Below, in pieces: positions 34,426 to 43,472 of a stretch of DNA of 64,000 bases. How positions within the stretch are numbered: position 1 is the first letter of the stretch; each line of letters starts with the position of its first letter. The stretch is from Marinobacter sp. Arc7-DN-1. GTDB lineage: Bacteria; Pseudomonadota; Gammaproteobacteria; Pseudomonadales; Oleiphilaceae. The stretch lies in the NCBI RefSeq assembly GCF_003441595.1, contig NZ_CP031848.1:1612001-1676000 (forward strand), given 5' to 3'. The translations under genes and the position numbers were made by a program. Below the pieces are notes generated by a model. That model worked only from the letters and a program-made list of their open reading frames with translations. It did no database searches and was not told the DNA's origin.

Positions 34426-35375
34426 TCCGAGGCGCCCTGCTGATCGCCCTGGCCGCCCTGCTCTGGGCGACCACGGGCATTGTTGCGAAATTCCTGTTTA
34501 CCGGCACTGACCTTCAGGCCATCACCCTGGGCTTTCTGAGGCTGGCGGTGGCGTTGCCGTTTTTCTGGCTGCTGATGCGGCGGGAGCAGACACGGCTTGA
34601 GAAAGCCAATCCCGGCGCGAGGGTGGCCGGCGGTTCGCTGCGAAGCCTGCCTCCCGGAACGTTGCTGCCGTTGGCGGCGCTGGGGCTGTTCCAGGCTTTC
34701 TACCAGGGCAGCTACCTGCTTGCTGTCGACCTCACCGGTGCCGGCATTGCCACTCTGATTGCACTCTGCCTTCCGCCGGTACTGATCGCCCTTCTGGCGG
34801 CACCACTGCTGGGCGAAAAACCCGGGCTACTGACGGTATTGTCCCTGATTGCCGCTATTGCGGGTACCGCCATGCTGGTGCTCAGTGATATGGACACCAG
34901 TGGCACACTTCGCATTGCCGGCATTCTGATGGCGCTGCTGGCTGCCGTGGTGTACACCGGCTTTACCCTGACCAGCCGTTACAGCTCGGCCGGCACCCCG
35001 GTATTTACCACTGCGTTTATCTGTTTCTTTACCGCAGCGTTGATCCTGTTGCCGGTGGTGGCAATCAGTGGCGGATTCGAGGGACTGGCAAGCCTGGAAC
35101 TCCGGCACTGGCTGATGGTGGGCTACATCGGCGTGGTGCCGACATGCATTGGCTATGTAAGTTTCTTCAGCGGCATGAAAACCACACCGGCGACGCTTTC
35201 CAGTATCATTGTGACCCTGGAACCCCTGTTCGTGGCCCTGCTGGCCTGGGTGTTCCTGGAGGAGATACTGGGGCCTATCGGCGTTACCGGCGCGCTGATC
35301 CTGACCGCGGCGGTGATTGTCGCATCCCGGTATGGCAGCAAGCCCGCCGCCGGCCAGAAGGCCGGCGCGGACTGA
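34422..35375 (+). CDS. EamA/DMT-family membrane transporter
   Basis: A 317-residue protein with about ten hydrophobic helices forming two EamA repeats (first ALLWATTGIVAKF, second ALLAAVVYTGFTLTSRY). Drug/metabolite superfamily members export or import small metabolites. Translational coupling to lutC suggests a lactate-related or metabolite export role, which is inferred. It ends in a basic tail (ASRYGSKPAAGQK). It faces the convergent gloA pseudogene 6 bp away. Confidence 0.85.
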   Translation: MIRGALLIALAALLWATTGIVAKFLFTGTDLQAITLGFLRLAVALPFFWLLMRREQTRLEKANPGARVAGGSLRSLPPGTLLPLAALGLFQAFYQGSYLLAVDLTGAGIATLIALCLPPVLIALLAAPLLGEKPGLLTVLSLIAAIAGTAMLVLSDMDTSGTLRIAGILMALLAAVVYTGFTLTSRYSSAGTPVFTTAFICFFTAALILLPVVAISGGFEGLASLELRHWLMVGYIGVVPTCIGYVSFFSGMKTTPATLSSIIVTLEPLFVALLAWVFLEEILGPIGVTGALILTAAVIVASRYGSKPAAGQKAGAD

Positions 35376-35381
35376 GGCGCA

Positions 35382-35926
35382 TCAATCTTCCTTGCGCTGC
35401 TTTTCGAGCATGTCCGGCTGCAGGATTTCGATCCAGTAGCCGTCCGGGTCCTTGATAAAGGCCAGGCCTTTCATCTTGCCGTCGTCCGGCTTTTTCACGA
35501 ATTCGACACCGAGCTTTTCGAAGCGATCACAGGCGGCGTACACATCCGGAACGGCAACGCCGATATGGCCGCCTGGGGCTCGTCGTTGCCATTGTGGTAG
35601 CCAAAACCGTTGTCGTCTTCGGTGCCCCAGTTGTGGGTCAGCTCGAGCATGGCTTCACGGCCGAAGGTATAGGTGGTGCGGTAGGCGTCGTCGTGTGGCA
35701 CCAGGGCGGCATGGCGGTCGTCCAGGTAACCGAGGAAATACAGGGTGAACTTCATTTCCGGGAAGTCCAGCTTGCGCACCAGGCGCATGCCCATCACCCG
35801 GGTGTAGAAGTCCATGGAGCGCTCGGGTTCCTTGATGCGCATCATGGTCTGGTTGAATATATAACCTTCGGTTTCGGGAACGGGGGCGTCGTATAGGCCG
35901 GGGGCCTGTTCGAAATGCTTGGGCAT
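35382..35926 (-). pseudogene. gloA: lactoylglutathione lyase (glyoxalase I) with a frameshift
   Basis: Glyoxalase I isomerises the methylglyoxal-glutathione adduct. The frame opens MPKHFEQAPGLYDAP and continues through NQTMMRIKEPERSMDFYTRV and [12 protein letters not shown] to GNDEPQ near 35575. The sequence then leaves frame: the expected [13 protein letters not shown] continues in another frame as [20 protein letters not shown] and ends [16 protein letters not shown]. About four bases appear lost at 35568-35576. The metal-ligand H of HIG and the final E lie after the break, so the protein as read would be inactive. A sequencing error is possible. Confidence 0.85.
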
Positions 35927-36161
35927 TTTGGTTTTCCCTTTTTTCGCAGGATTTAACCATTATACCTGATTGCGTTTCAGGGGGATTTCAAGTTCGGAAA
36001 AAAGAACCGGGACTTACGAAACCAACTGATGCTCCCTGCCGGATCAAAGTGTTGTCGCTACCGGATTCAGAGGCTGTGATAAACTCATGCACACAGACTC
36101 CCACGCCGGCCCGACAACCTCAGGGACCAACCGGTTTTTACGACCTGTTCAGAGAACCTTT

Positions 36162-36821
36162 ATGGATTTTCAGGCGCCCAACACCCTGGCCGAGCAGATT
36201 GCCAATTACCTGGCAGAGCGGATCATGACCGGGCAGATTCGCCCGGGTGAGCGGATTCAGGAGGTCACCCTCGCCGGCGAGCTGAAGGTGAGCCGGGCCT
36301 CGGTGAAGGAAGCCCTGTATGCCCTTGAACGCTGGCATCTGGTGGAGATCACGCCCCGCAAAGGCGCCTCGGCAACCCGGCTGGACGCCACCCACGCCTC
36401 CGAGCTGTACGATGTATATATGCATTTGCTGATGATGCTGGCCACCCGGCTGTGTGAGCGCTGGCAGGAGGGCGATAAGCCCGGGATGCTGGAGGCGGTG
36501 AGCAAGGTTATAGCGCAGATGAAGCGCCCGTCTACCGATATTACGGCGGTGGTGGAGGCGAGCTTTAATGTAATGGAGGTCTGCTGCGAGGTGGTCGATA
36601 ATCCCTATCTCACGGAGGCTCTGTCAAACTTCAAACCGGCGGTTAGCCGTGCTTATTACCTCAGTGCTGATCGCTACCGCAGAGGTCTTGCCCAGACCAG
36701 TGAGTTTTTTGCCAATCTTCCGCAGGCGGTTCTGACGCGGGATTCGGTTAAGGCGCAGGCTTTAATCCGGGAGTTTGCGGAGCATCAGAAGTCTTTGATT
36801 CAGCAGGCCTTGGCTTCCTGA
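36162..36821 (+). CDS. GntR-family transcriptional regulator, FCD type
   Basis: The ATG at 36162 (MDFQAPNTLAEQIANYLAER) is preferred; longer frames add non-conserved residues. About 219 residues with an N-terminal winged helix (GERIQEVTLAGELKVSRASV, then KEALYALERWHLVEI) and a C-terminal FCD-like helical domain. It lies close to the lactate operon and a glyoxalase gene, so a role in lactate or methylglyoxal metabolism is possible but unproven. A long hairpin element follows 12 bp after the stop. Confidence 0.82.
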   Translation: MDFQAPNTLAEQIANYLAERIMTGQIRPGERIQEVTLAGELKVSRASVKEALYALERWHLVEITPRKGASATRLDATHASELYDVYMHLLMMLATRLCERWQEGDKPGMLEAVSKVIAQMKRPSTDITAVVEASFNVMEVCCEVVDNPYLTEALSNFKPAVSRAYYLSADRYRRGLAQTSEFFANLPQAVLTRDSVKAQALIREFAEHQKSLIQQALAS

Positions 36822-36833
36822 CTTGGGTGGAGA

Positions 36834-37024
36834 CGATGCGGGTAGGAGCACCTTCCAGAACCGTGCGGAGCCATGGGTGGAGTGCGAAGCACTTCACGGG
36901 CAAGCCATGGAGGGCTTGCCCCGGACCTTTGGCGCGACGCAGGAGCAATAAGCGCCAAAGGGCGGAGCCGAGCGTACAGGGATGTATTCACAGCGTGTTC
37001 TGGAAGGTGCTCCTACCCGCATCG
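36834..37024. repeat. variable-arm long hairpin H4, long-core form
   Basis: Arms 36834-36861 and 36997-37024 are perfect 28-bp inverted copies. The 135-bp core holds several mini-hairpins: GTGCGAAGCAC, GCAAGCCATGGAGGGCTTGC, a TTTGGCGC/GCGCCAAA pair, and GAGCGTACAGGGATGTATTCA next to CAGCGT, which is nearly the core of H2 and H5. It fills most of the 394-bp space after the gntR gene; the rest shows no gene. Confidence 0.9.
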
Positions 37025-37215
37025 CCCGCAACTCTTCAGATATTTTCCGCTCTTTGTTGTGAACAGTCTCACAGACCTTTCAGCTTTCCACGCCTATCGT
37101 AACAGTCTGTAACAAACCAAAACTTTTGCTGCATTGGTTGTGCTGTCCCCCTGCGGCCCGGGGAGTGCTTTAACGCTCTCCGCCAAAAACAATAAACCAG
37201 TCTTTTGGGGCCACC

Positions 37216-38238
37216 ATGACTCTGTCACTTGCCTGTTGTCGAAGTACCACGTCTTCCACACTCTCGCTCTGGGTGCTCGCCCTGGCTCTTCCGCTGCCTG
37301 CGTTGGCGGAGTTCAGGCCGATGGGGGATGGTGCGCTGTCTGGCGTTACCGGCCAGGCGGGGGTGACGATTGAGCTGGAAACCAAGCTCAGCATTGACCG
37401 GTTCAGCTGGATTGATGAGGGTTCGCTGAATGTGAACGGTCTGCGCTTGTCCGGGCAGAACGATACGGTGCTGGACAACATGAAGCTGACCATCGATATT
37501 GCCGGCGATGGGGAGGTGCTGGAGCACGGATTTTCGGAGATTGCCCGTCGCGCCAATGCCGGGTTGCTGGCCCCGGGCAATCCGGATGTGGCCGATGCTC
37601 TGGCGAAGTATTCTGTCGCGGGCTCTTTTGGCAAGCAGTTCAATAGCGGTGATCTGGTGATGCACCTGGGTGCGACGGGCTATGGCGACCCGTCCAGTCT
37701 GGACGACTACCTGCGGGCGGTCGACTTTGAACTGGCGGCGGACAGTGTGACCAGCACCGGTACCGGGGGGACGGCCACTCTGTTCTCGAACATCCTGCTG
37801 CAAGGGTATATTGGGCCGACGGATCTGGTGATTCGTAACGGAGGCAGTTCCACCCGCACTCTGGCCAATGGCAATGAGGTGTCCGGCTCTGAGCTGCAGC
37901 TGGATACTCATTTCGAGATTACCAACGGCAGCCTGAACTGGGATGCCGCAGATGTGATTCTGCTGTTCAACTTTGCCGCCGTGGGTATCGAGGGGCTGCA
38001 GATTCATAACCGCCGGGGCGACGATACGCTGGGGCATTTCGGCATGGCCAGTGCGACGGCAAAACTCTCCCGGGGAACCAGTGCCGCCTCTGGCAAGGAA
38101 GGCCTGTCCATCCATGAGGTTGAGTTCCGGGCGGATATCGACATGCCCGTGTTCAAGGTGGGTGGCACAAGCATCGGCAGCGTTCAGTTCACGGACTTCG
38201 CCATCACCAACTCCACCATGATGGTTTATGGTCGCTAG
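37216..38238 (+). CDS. exported protein with LSGVTGQAGVTIEL motif (DUF6160-like)
   Basis: A 340-residue protein with a signal peptide (LWVLALALPLPALAEF). Directly after cleavage comes GALSGVTGQAGVTIELETKL, a motif seen in a family of exported Pseudomonas and Marinobacter proteins of unknown role. The remaining sequence is beta-rich with many G/S/T/D residues and repeated ITNGSLNW-type strands, suggesting a periplasmic or outer-membrane beta-structure. No lipobox. It stands alone, 60 bp before the flippase-like gene. Confidence 0.65.
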   Translation: MTLSLACCRSTTSSTLSLWVLALALPLPALAEFRPMGDGALSGVTGQAGVTIELETKLSIDRFSWIDEGSLNVNGLRLSGQNDTVLDNMKLTIDIAGDGEVLEHGFSEIARRANAGLLAPGNPDVADALAKYSVAGSFGKQFNSGDLVMHLGATGYGDPSSLDDYLRAVDFELAADSVTSTGTGGTATLFSNILLQGYIGPTDLVIRNGGSSTRTLANGNEVSGSELQLDTHFEITNGSLNWDAADVILLFNFAAVGIEGLQIHNRRGDDTLGHFGMASATAKLSRGTSAASGKEGLSIHEVEFRADIDMPVFKVGGTSIGSVQFTDFAITNSTMMVYGR

Positions 38239-38298
38239 CCTGGACACCAACCACTCCCTACCCTGTAAACTGCCCGTCTAACTCTTGACGGGCAGCCC

Positions 38299-39357
38299 AT
38301 GACTGACTCCACTGACATCAATTATTCAAAGCGTGCCTCCGGGCGGCGGCTGGCGATTTTCAGCCTGCTGTTTGTCGGGCTTACCGCCGCCGGGCTGTAT
38401 GCCGTTTACGATCAGTTTGCCGGGCGCAGCATTACCTTTGATTCCAGACTGATCACTCCGGAAACCCTGTTGTCGGTGGCTGGTTTGTTACTGGTCTATT
38501 TCATTTCTGACGGCCTTCGGCTCTACTACACGCTCAGGGCGCTTGGCCATCGGTTACCTCTGCCGGCCATGTTCCGGCTGGTGTTCATTAACCTGTTTTT
38601 CTCCAATATCACGCCTATGGCCACCGGTGGCGGCTTCGCGCAGATCTGGTATCTGCATAACCACGGCGTTCCGGTTGGCAGGGCCACGGCCGCCACCACC
38701 ATCCGGACGGTGCTGGCGGTGGTATTTATCTTTTCCCTGACGCCGGTTTTCCTGTTGACGCTCAAGGCGCTGGATGGCCGTACCATTGCCGGCGACATTG
38801 GTACGGCCCTGGCGATTTTTATCCTGATTTACCTGGGCTTCTTCGCCGTTCTGTTGTTCCGCACGCACTGGCTGATCGGCCCCCTCAGCAAGCTCCTCAG
38901 AGCGGCCCGCCGGATTCATCTGATAAGCGAGCGTCGGCACCAGAGGTGGCAGTTCAAGGCCCGCCGGGAGATGCTGCGGTTCTCCCGCAGCTTCAGTGAC
39001 TATCTGCGTGGCCGCCCCCTGTTCGTCGTTTTGTCGATTCTGTTTACCGCGGTTTTCCTGCTCAGCCTGTTCAGTTTTCCGGCGCTGCTGATGGCCAGCC
39101 TGGACTATGATGTGGATTACCTGGTGTCGCTGGGGCTGCTGGTGGTAACCACCTTCATCATGTATTTTTCACCCACCCCCGGCGCCTCTGGTATTTCCGA
39201 GGGTGTTTTTGGCAGCTTCTTCCGGGACATCCTCTCTGGCAATCACCTGATTCTGGTGATTGTCTTCTGGCGCCTGCTGACCATCTACCTGGGAATGATT
39301 ATCGGCTTGATCGTCTTGCAGAAGGAACTTGTTGCCAACCGCGGGAGAACCGGATGA
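38299..39357 (+). CDS. lysylphosphatidylglycerol synthase-type membrane domain protein (flippase-like)
   Basis: A 352-residue inner-membrane protein with about eight helices and the family marks FINLFFSNITPMATGGGFAQ and FSPTPGASGISEGVFG. These correspond to the UPF0104/AglD/MprF-like membrane domain, which in MprF flips lipids. Its stop overlaps the start of the phosphoesterase-glycosyltransferase gene (ATGA). The pair suggests glycolipid synthesis and translocation; this is inference from context. Confidence 0.85.
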   Translation: MTDSTDINYSKRASGRRLAIFSLLFVGLTAAGLYAVYDQFAGRSITFDSRLITPETLLSVAGLLLVYFISDGLRLYYTLRALGHRLPLPAMFRLVFINLFFSNITPMATGGGFAQIWYLHNHGVPVGRATAATTIRTVLAVVFIFSLTPVFLLTLKALDGRTIAGDIGTALAIFILIYLGFFAVLLFRTHWLIGPLSKLLRAARRIHLISERRHQRWQFKARREMLRFSRSFSDYLRGRPLFVVLSILFTAVFLLSLFSFPALLMASLDYDVDYLVSLGLLVVTTFIMYFSPTPGASGISEGVFGSFFRDILSGNHLILVIVFWRLLTIYLGMIIGLIVLQKELVANRGRTG

Positions 39358-41597
39358 TTTTCCGAAACCCACTCAAGCTTCTGTTCTACCTGTGCCTGCT
39401 GGTGGTACTTCTGCTGGTTGGCTATAAGGCCTACCTGAACCTGTTCACCGAGGATTTTGAAGGGGTACACACCGAGCAGGTTGAACGAATCCAGGGCACG
39501 GTCCAGCCGGGTGAATCCTTCAGTTTTGCGGTGGTGGGTAATATCAACAATTCCGTGGGGATCTTCGAGGACAGGATCATCCCGGAGCTGAACCGATCCA
39601 ACCTCGATTTCATGGTATCGGCGGGTAATGCCGTCAGTGGTGGCGGTGAAGACAAGTACCGCGCCCTCTACGGCTCCCTGAGCCACCTGGAGATCCCATA
39701 TCTGCTCACCTTCGGCGCCCACGAATACGAAGACTTTGGCAGTTTCCGATTTTATGACCATTTCGGACCACACTTCTTCAGCATCCAGGCAGGCAACAGC
39801 CGGCTGATTTTCCTGGACAGCACCGGCAAAACACCCTGGCGCTGGCAGATCCGCTGGCTGCACGAACTGCTTGCCAAGGACGAATCAAAGGCGCGGATCC
39901 TGTTTATTGGCCACCCACCGCTGCACCCGGAAGAAAATGCCCCGTTCGACAGACAGGATGACTACCTCGCACCGCCCGAATTCAGGGACGCGTTACTCCG
40001 GGCGGTGGATGAGCACGACATTGACCGGGTGTTCTCCGCCAACCTGTCTCTTTACTCGGAAAAGCAAATGGGGGATACCACGTTCATAACCACCGGTGGC
40101 GCCGGTGGTCTGGTGGTGAACAACGACATCAGTTTCTATCACTATGTACGAGTGGATGTGAACGCACAGGGGCAGGTCAGCCACACCCTGCAGCGCCTGG
40201 AGGTGGGCCAGCACCCGGTTCTGAAGCGCCTGGAAAGCCTCTGGTTTTTTATCTACTCCCTGTTCTACACGGGCTACATCAATTTCCTGTTGATTGTCGC
40301 GGTGTTCGCGGCCATTGCGATCAAATTGTACGGCGCGATTTTCATCGGCAAGGATTACTACCCGGATTACGATCTGGACCCGGCCCCCTGGCTTGAACGC
40401 CCGTTGCGAGTGGCCATGTTTACCAACAACTACCTGCCGTTCATCGGCGGTGTTCCCATTTCGATCGAGCGGCTGCGACGGGGGCTGGAAAAGCTGGGAG
40501 ACAAGCTGCTGATCGTGGCGCCCCGGTACAAGGGCCAGCCGGAGACGGAAGCCCACGTGCTGCGGGTGCCCTCACTGCTCGCCATGGGGGAGAAACGGGA
40601 ATTCCGGCTGGCCAATATTTTCCTCGGCCGGATCCGCAAGCGGGTTCGTGCCTTCGCGCCGGACATCATCCATCTGCACCACCCGTTCTGGCTGGGCTCG
40701 TTGGGGCTGTTCGTAGCGCGGCGACTGAAGGTGCCAGCGATTTACACTTACCATACCCGCCTGGAACACTACGCCCACTTTGTGCCCCTGCCGGGGATGC
40801 TGTTCCGCAACCTGATTTCCCATGCCCTGATCAAGCGCTTTTCCAACAAGTGTGACGGCGTGATTGTGCCAACCTACTCCACCGAGGAATACCTTCGGAT
40901 GATCGGGGTAAAAACGCCGACCTTTGTGCAGCCCACGGGCATTGAATACCAGCGTTTCCGGGACGTTCGCCGGGAAGATATTGACCAGTTGCGTAATCAG
41001 CTGAATCTTGGAGACGAGAAGGTTTTCGTCAGCGTTTCACGGTTATCCAATGAGAAAAATATTGACTTCATGATTGAAGCGATTGATGCCCTGAGGCGGG
41101 AAACCGATGTGCCGTTCCGGTTCCTTATGATTGGCGATGGCCACCAGAAAGACCGGTTGCAGAAGAAGATAGAAGACCTTGACCTCCGGCAACATGTCAC
41201 TCTGGTGGGTGCCATCCCCCCGGAAGACATGGCCACCTGGTACCGGCTGGGTGACGCCTTCCTGTTTGCCTCGAAATCCGAAACCCAGGGCATGGTGATC
41301 CTGGAGGCCATGGCGGCGGGGCTGCCGGTGGTGGCCGTGCGCTCCAGCGGCATCGAGGATGTGGTGCGGCACGGTTTCAATGGCTTCAAGACGCCGGAGA
41401 AGCAGGACCAGTGGCGGGCGCAGGTCAGGAAACTGCTGGAAGACGACGAACTGCGCAGCAAACTTGCCTCACAGGCTCTGGATTTTGCGAAGGACTATTC
41501 CGTCGAGCAGTTTGCCACTGACGTTCGCACAATTTACGCCACCACCCTGGCCATGTTCGCCAAGAAACGGAAACGCTCAGCAAGCAATCAGGAATAG
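39354..41597 (+). CDS. fusion of a degenerate calcineurin-like phosphoesterase and a GT4 glycosyltransferase
   Basis: A 747-residue protein. After an N-terminal membrane helix (residues ~8-28), residues ~55-300 have the order and spacing of a metallophosphoesterase, but the metal ligands are replaced: D-x-H is N63-I-N65, GD is G91-N92 and GNH is G121-A122-H123. GH-PPLHP is kept, but the final GHxH is lost (FSANLSLYS). A second hydrophobic segment precedes residues ~365-747, a GT4 glycosyltransferase with TNNYLPFIGGVPISIERL, HLHHPFWLG and the donor-site SKSETQGMVILEAMAAGLPV. The first domain is probably a structural pseudo-enzyme. Confidence 0.85.
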   Translation: MIFRNPLKLLFYLCLLVVLLLVGYKAYLNLFTEDFEGVHTEQVERIQGTVQPGESFSFAVVGNINNSVGIFEDRIIPELNRSNLDFMVSAGNAVSGGGEDKYRALYGSLSHLEIPYLLTFGAHEYEDFGSFRFYDHFGPHFFSIQAGNSRLIFLDSTGKTPWRWQIRWLHELLAKDESKARILFIGHPPLHPEENAPFDRQDDYLAPPEFRDALLRAVDEHDIDRVFSANLSLYSEKQMGDTTFITTGGAGGLVVNNDISFYHYVRVDVNAQGQVSHTLQRLEVGQHPVLKRLESLWFFIYSLFYTGYINFLLIVAVFAAIAIKLYGAIFIGKDYYPDYDLDPAPWLERPLRVAMFTNNYLPFIGGVPISIERLRRGLEKLGDKLLIVAPRYKGQPETEAHVLRVPSLLAMGEKREFRLANIFLGRIRKRVRAFAPDIIHLHHPFWLGSLGLFVARRLKVPAIYTYHTRLEHYAHFVPLPGMLFRNLISHALIKRFSNKCDGVIVPTYSTEEYLRMIGVKTPTFVQPTGIEYQRFRDVRREDIDQLRNQLNLGDEKVFVSVSRLSNEKNIDFMIEAIDALRRETDVPFRFLMIGDGHQKDRLQKKIEDLDLRQHVTLVGAIPPEDMATWYRLGDAFLFASKSETQGMVILEAMAAGLPVVAVRSSGIEDVVRHGFNGFKTPEKQDQWRAQVRKLLEDDELRSKLASQALDFAKDYSVEQFATDVRTIYATTLAMFAKKRKRSASNQE

Positions 41598-41683
41598 TCA
41601 GGGTTATGGTTTCCCCTGCACCCTGATCGGTCCAGACTGAGTTCACGTATTATAAAAGTCGTTTTAACCATCGGAGAGTCTAA

Positions 41684-42631
41684 GTGAGCGGCATCCCCGT
41701 CGGAATCAGCACCTGCCTGCTGGGCAGGGAAGTTCGCCATGATGGCGGCCACAAACATTCCCGTTACTGCACCCAGGTGCTGTCAAAGCACTTTGAATTT
41801 CGTTCCATCTGCCCGGAGCTGGAAGCAGGCCTGGGCGTGCCCCGCCCGGCCATTCACCTGCGTGAATACAGCGATGGCCTTCGGCTGATCGAAACCAGGG
41901 GCACGGCAGATCACACCGGCGCCATGCACGGCTTTATCGACCAGATCATGCCCACCCTGGCGGACCTTCGGGGTTACATCCTGATGGCCAAATCGCCCAG
42001 CTGTGGCATGGAGCGCATCAAGGTGCACAACGAGAATGGCCAGGTGACCCGCAGGGACGGCCGGGGCATGTTCGCCGAAGCTCTGTTGAAAGCCTATCCG
42101 CTGATGCCGGTGGAGGAGGAAGGCCGCCTCAACGACGACATGCTTCGGGAAAACTTTATCGAGCGGGTCTTTGCCTACGACGACTGGATGCAGAATGTCG
42201 CGGGCGACAACCTTTCGGCCAGGGCGCTGATCGAATTCCACACCCGCCACAAGTTCCAGCTTCTGGCCCACTCCGAGAAGATCTACCGCCAGCTTGGCCC
42301 CATGTTGGGGGACCTGAAATCCGAGCCACTGGAAACTATCTCCGGCCGTTACATCAACCAGTTCATGGAGGCCATGAGCCAGAAAGTCAGCCGGGGCTCC
42401 CACCTGAATGCCATGCAGCACCTGATGGGCTACCTGAGAGACTCCATGGGCGACGAAGACCGTAAGGTGTTGATGGAGCAGATGGAGGCCTACCGCCGGG
42501 GTGAGGTGCCGTTGGTGGTGCCCATGACCCTGCTGCGCATGGCCCAGCGCCGGGAGCCGGTGGATTACCTGCACGCCCAGCAATACCTTACGCCCTATCC
42601 GGACGAGCTTGGTCTGAGAAACAACATTTGA
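41684..42631 (+). CDS. DUF523 and DUF1722 (YbgA-like) protein
   Basis: Starts at GTG 41684 with GGAGAG upstream; 315 residues. The N-terminal DUF523 domain has cysteine motifs STCLLGREVRHDGGHK and AKSPSCGMERIKV, likely metal or iron-sulfur ligands. The C-terminal DUF1722/YbgA domain includes LIEFHTRHKFQLLAHSEKIY and SHLNAMQHLMGYLRDSM. The two-domain form is common in gammaproteobacteria, often near photolyase genes, but the function is not established. No photolyase is nearby. It converges on the DUF481 gene across palindrome R3. Confidence 0.85.
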   Translation: MSGIPVGISTCLLGREVRHDGGHKHSRYCTQVLSKHFEFRSICPELEAGLGVPRPAIHLREYSDGLRLIETRGTADHTGAMHGFIDQIMPTLADLRGYILMAKSPSCGMERIKVHNENGQVTRRDGRGMFAEALLKAYPLMPVEEEGRLNDDMLRENFIERVFAYDDWMQNVAGDNLSARALIEFHTRHKFQLLAHSEKIYRQLGPMLGDLKSEPLETISGRYINQFMEAMSQKVSRGSHLNAMQHLMGYLRDSMGDEDRKVLMEQMEAYRRGEVPLVVPMTLLRMAQRREPVDYLHAQQYLTPYPDELGLRNNI

Positions 42632-42642
42632 AGCTTGAAAGC

Positions 42643-42703
42643 GGGGTCAGATGAAAAAGGGGTCAGATGAACTTTTCATCTGACCCCTTTTTCATCTGAC
42701 CCC
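42643..42703. repeat. nested palindrome GGGGTCAGATGA, copy R3
   Basis: Same layout as R1 and R2 with AAAAA spacers. It lies between two convergent genes (ends 42631 and 42720), a typical place for a two-way terminator. Confidence 0.85.
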
Positions 42704-42719
42704 ATTTTCACGCCGTTAA

Positions 42720-43451
42720 TCAGAAGCCATAGAGGAGAGAGAGTGACGTCTCGGTGTCGGTGTTTTCAGAGCTGGCCGGTGCGTCGGATACGTGCTTCAC
42801 CCGGACCGCGGCCTTCATCGAAAGGTTTCCCACCACATTGGCCTGCAGGGACGTCTCTGACTGGCTTATCGTGTTGTTCTCATCCAGCCCGATTTCGGTG
42901 CTGAGCTTCTGGCGGAACAGCGAATTGGCGGACAGGGCGTAGTCAAACTGCCCCGCAAGGCGGGCGATGGCCTCTTTTTCAGTATCTTCTCCCTGCGCGT
43001 TGACCGTATCCAGCTTGTTATAGCGGTAACCCGCACCCGCTGAGAGATCAAGAAAAGACCGATCGCCCGACCGCCAGAGCCGGTTCCCGTAACCAGTTGT
43101 CACTGTGGATTCGAAATCGTAGCCAGAGAAGCGGTCGTTCTCCCAGGAGCCGCGAAGAAACCAATACTGTTTTTTGTCGAACTTGTAGTCGGTTTCCAGA
43201 GCGGCCAGGTACTCCTCGGCCGTGGTTTCGTCCTCCGCTTCGGAGTAATTGGTGCTGAAGTCCCCGGTATGGCGCCAGGTTTCCACTTCACGAATCAGAC
43301 CGAGACGGCCCTTGATGTTGGTCTCCTCGGTGTTGCCGGTGGTAACCAGCACACCAAGTTCGGTTTCGCCCTTCCAGTTATCCGCCTCCTGCCCATTGGC
43401 AAACGGCGCGATAGCAACTGCGGTGATGGCTACTGCCTGTCGTAACTCCAT
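42720..43451 (-). CDS. DUF481 (YdiY-like) outer-membrane beta-barrel protein
   Basis: A 243-residue protein with a signal peptide (to PFANGQ), followed by the DUF481 start WKGETELGVLVTTGNTEETN and alternating amphipathic strands ending in LSLLYGF with the terminal phenylalanine of outer-membrane proteins. The family is described as salt-induced outer-membrane proteins. The role is unknown. It is 21 bp downstream of trhO on the same strand. Confidence 0.85.
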   Translation of the reverse strand: MELRQAVAITAVAIAPFANGQEADNWKGETELGVLVTTGNTEETNIKGRLGLIREVETWRHTGDFSTNYSEAEDETTAEEYLAALETDYKFDKKQYWFLRGSWENDRFSGYDFESTVTTGYGNRLWRSGDRSFLDLSAGAGYRYNKLDTVNAQGEDTEKEAIARLAGQFDYALSANSLFRQKLSTEIGLDENNTISQSETSLQANVVGNLSMKAAVRVKHVSDAPASSENTDTETSLSLLYGF

Positions 43452-43472
43452 GAAGTCTCCTGTTGGTGTTGG

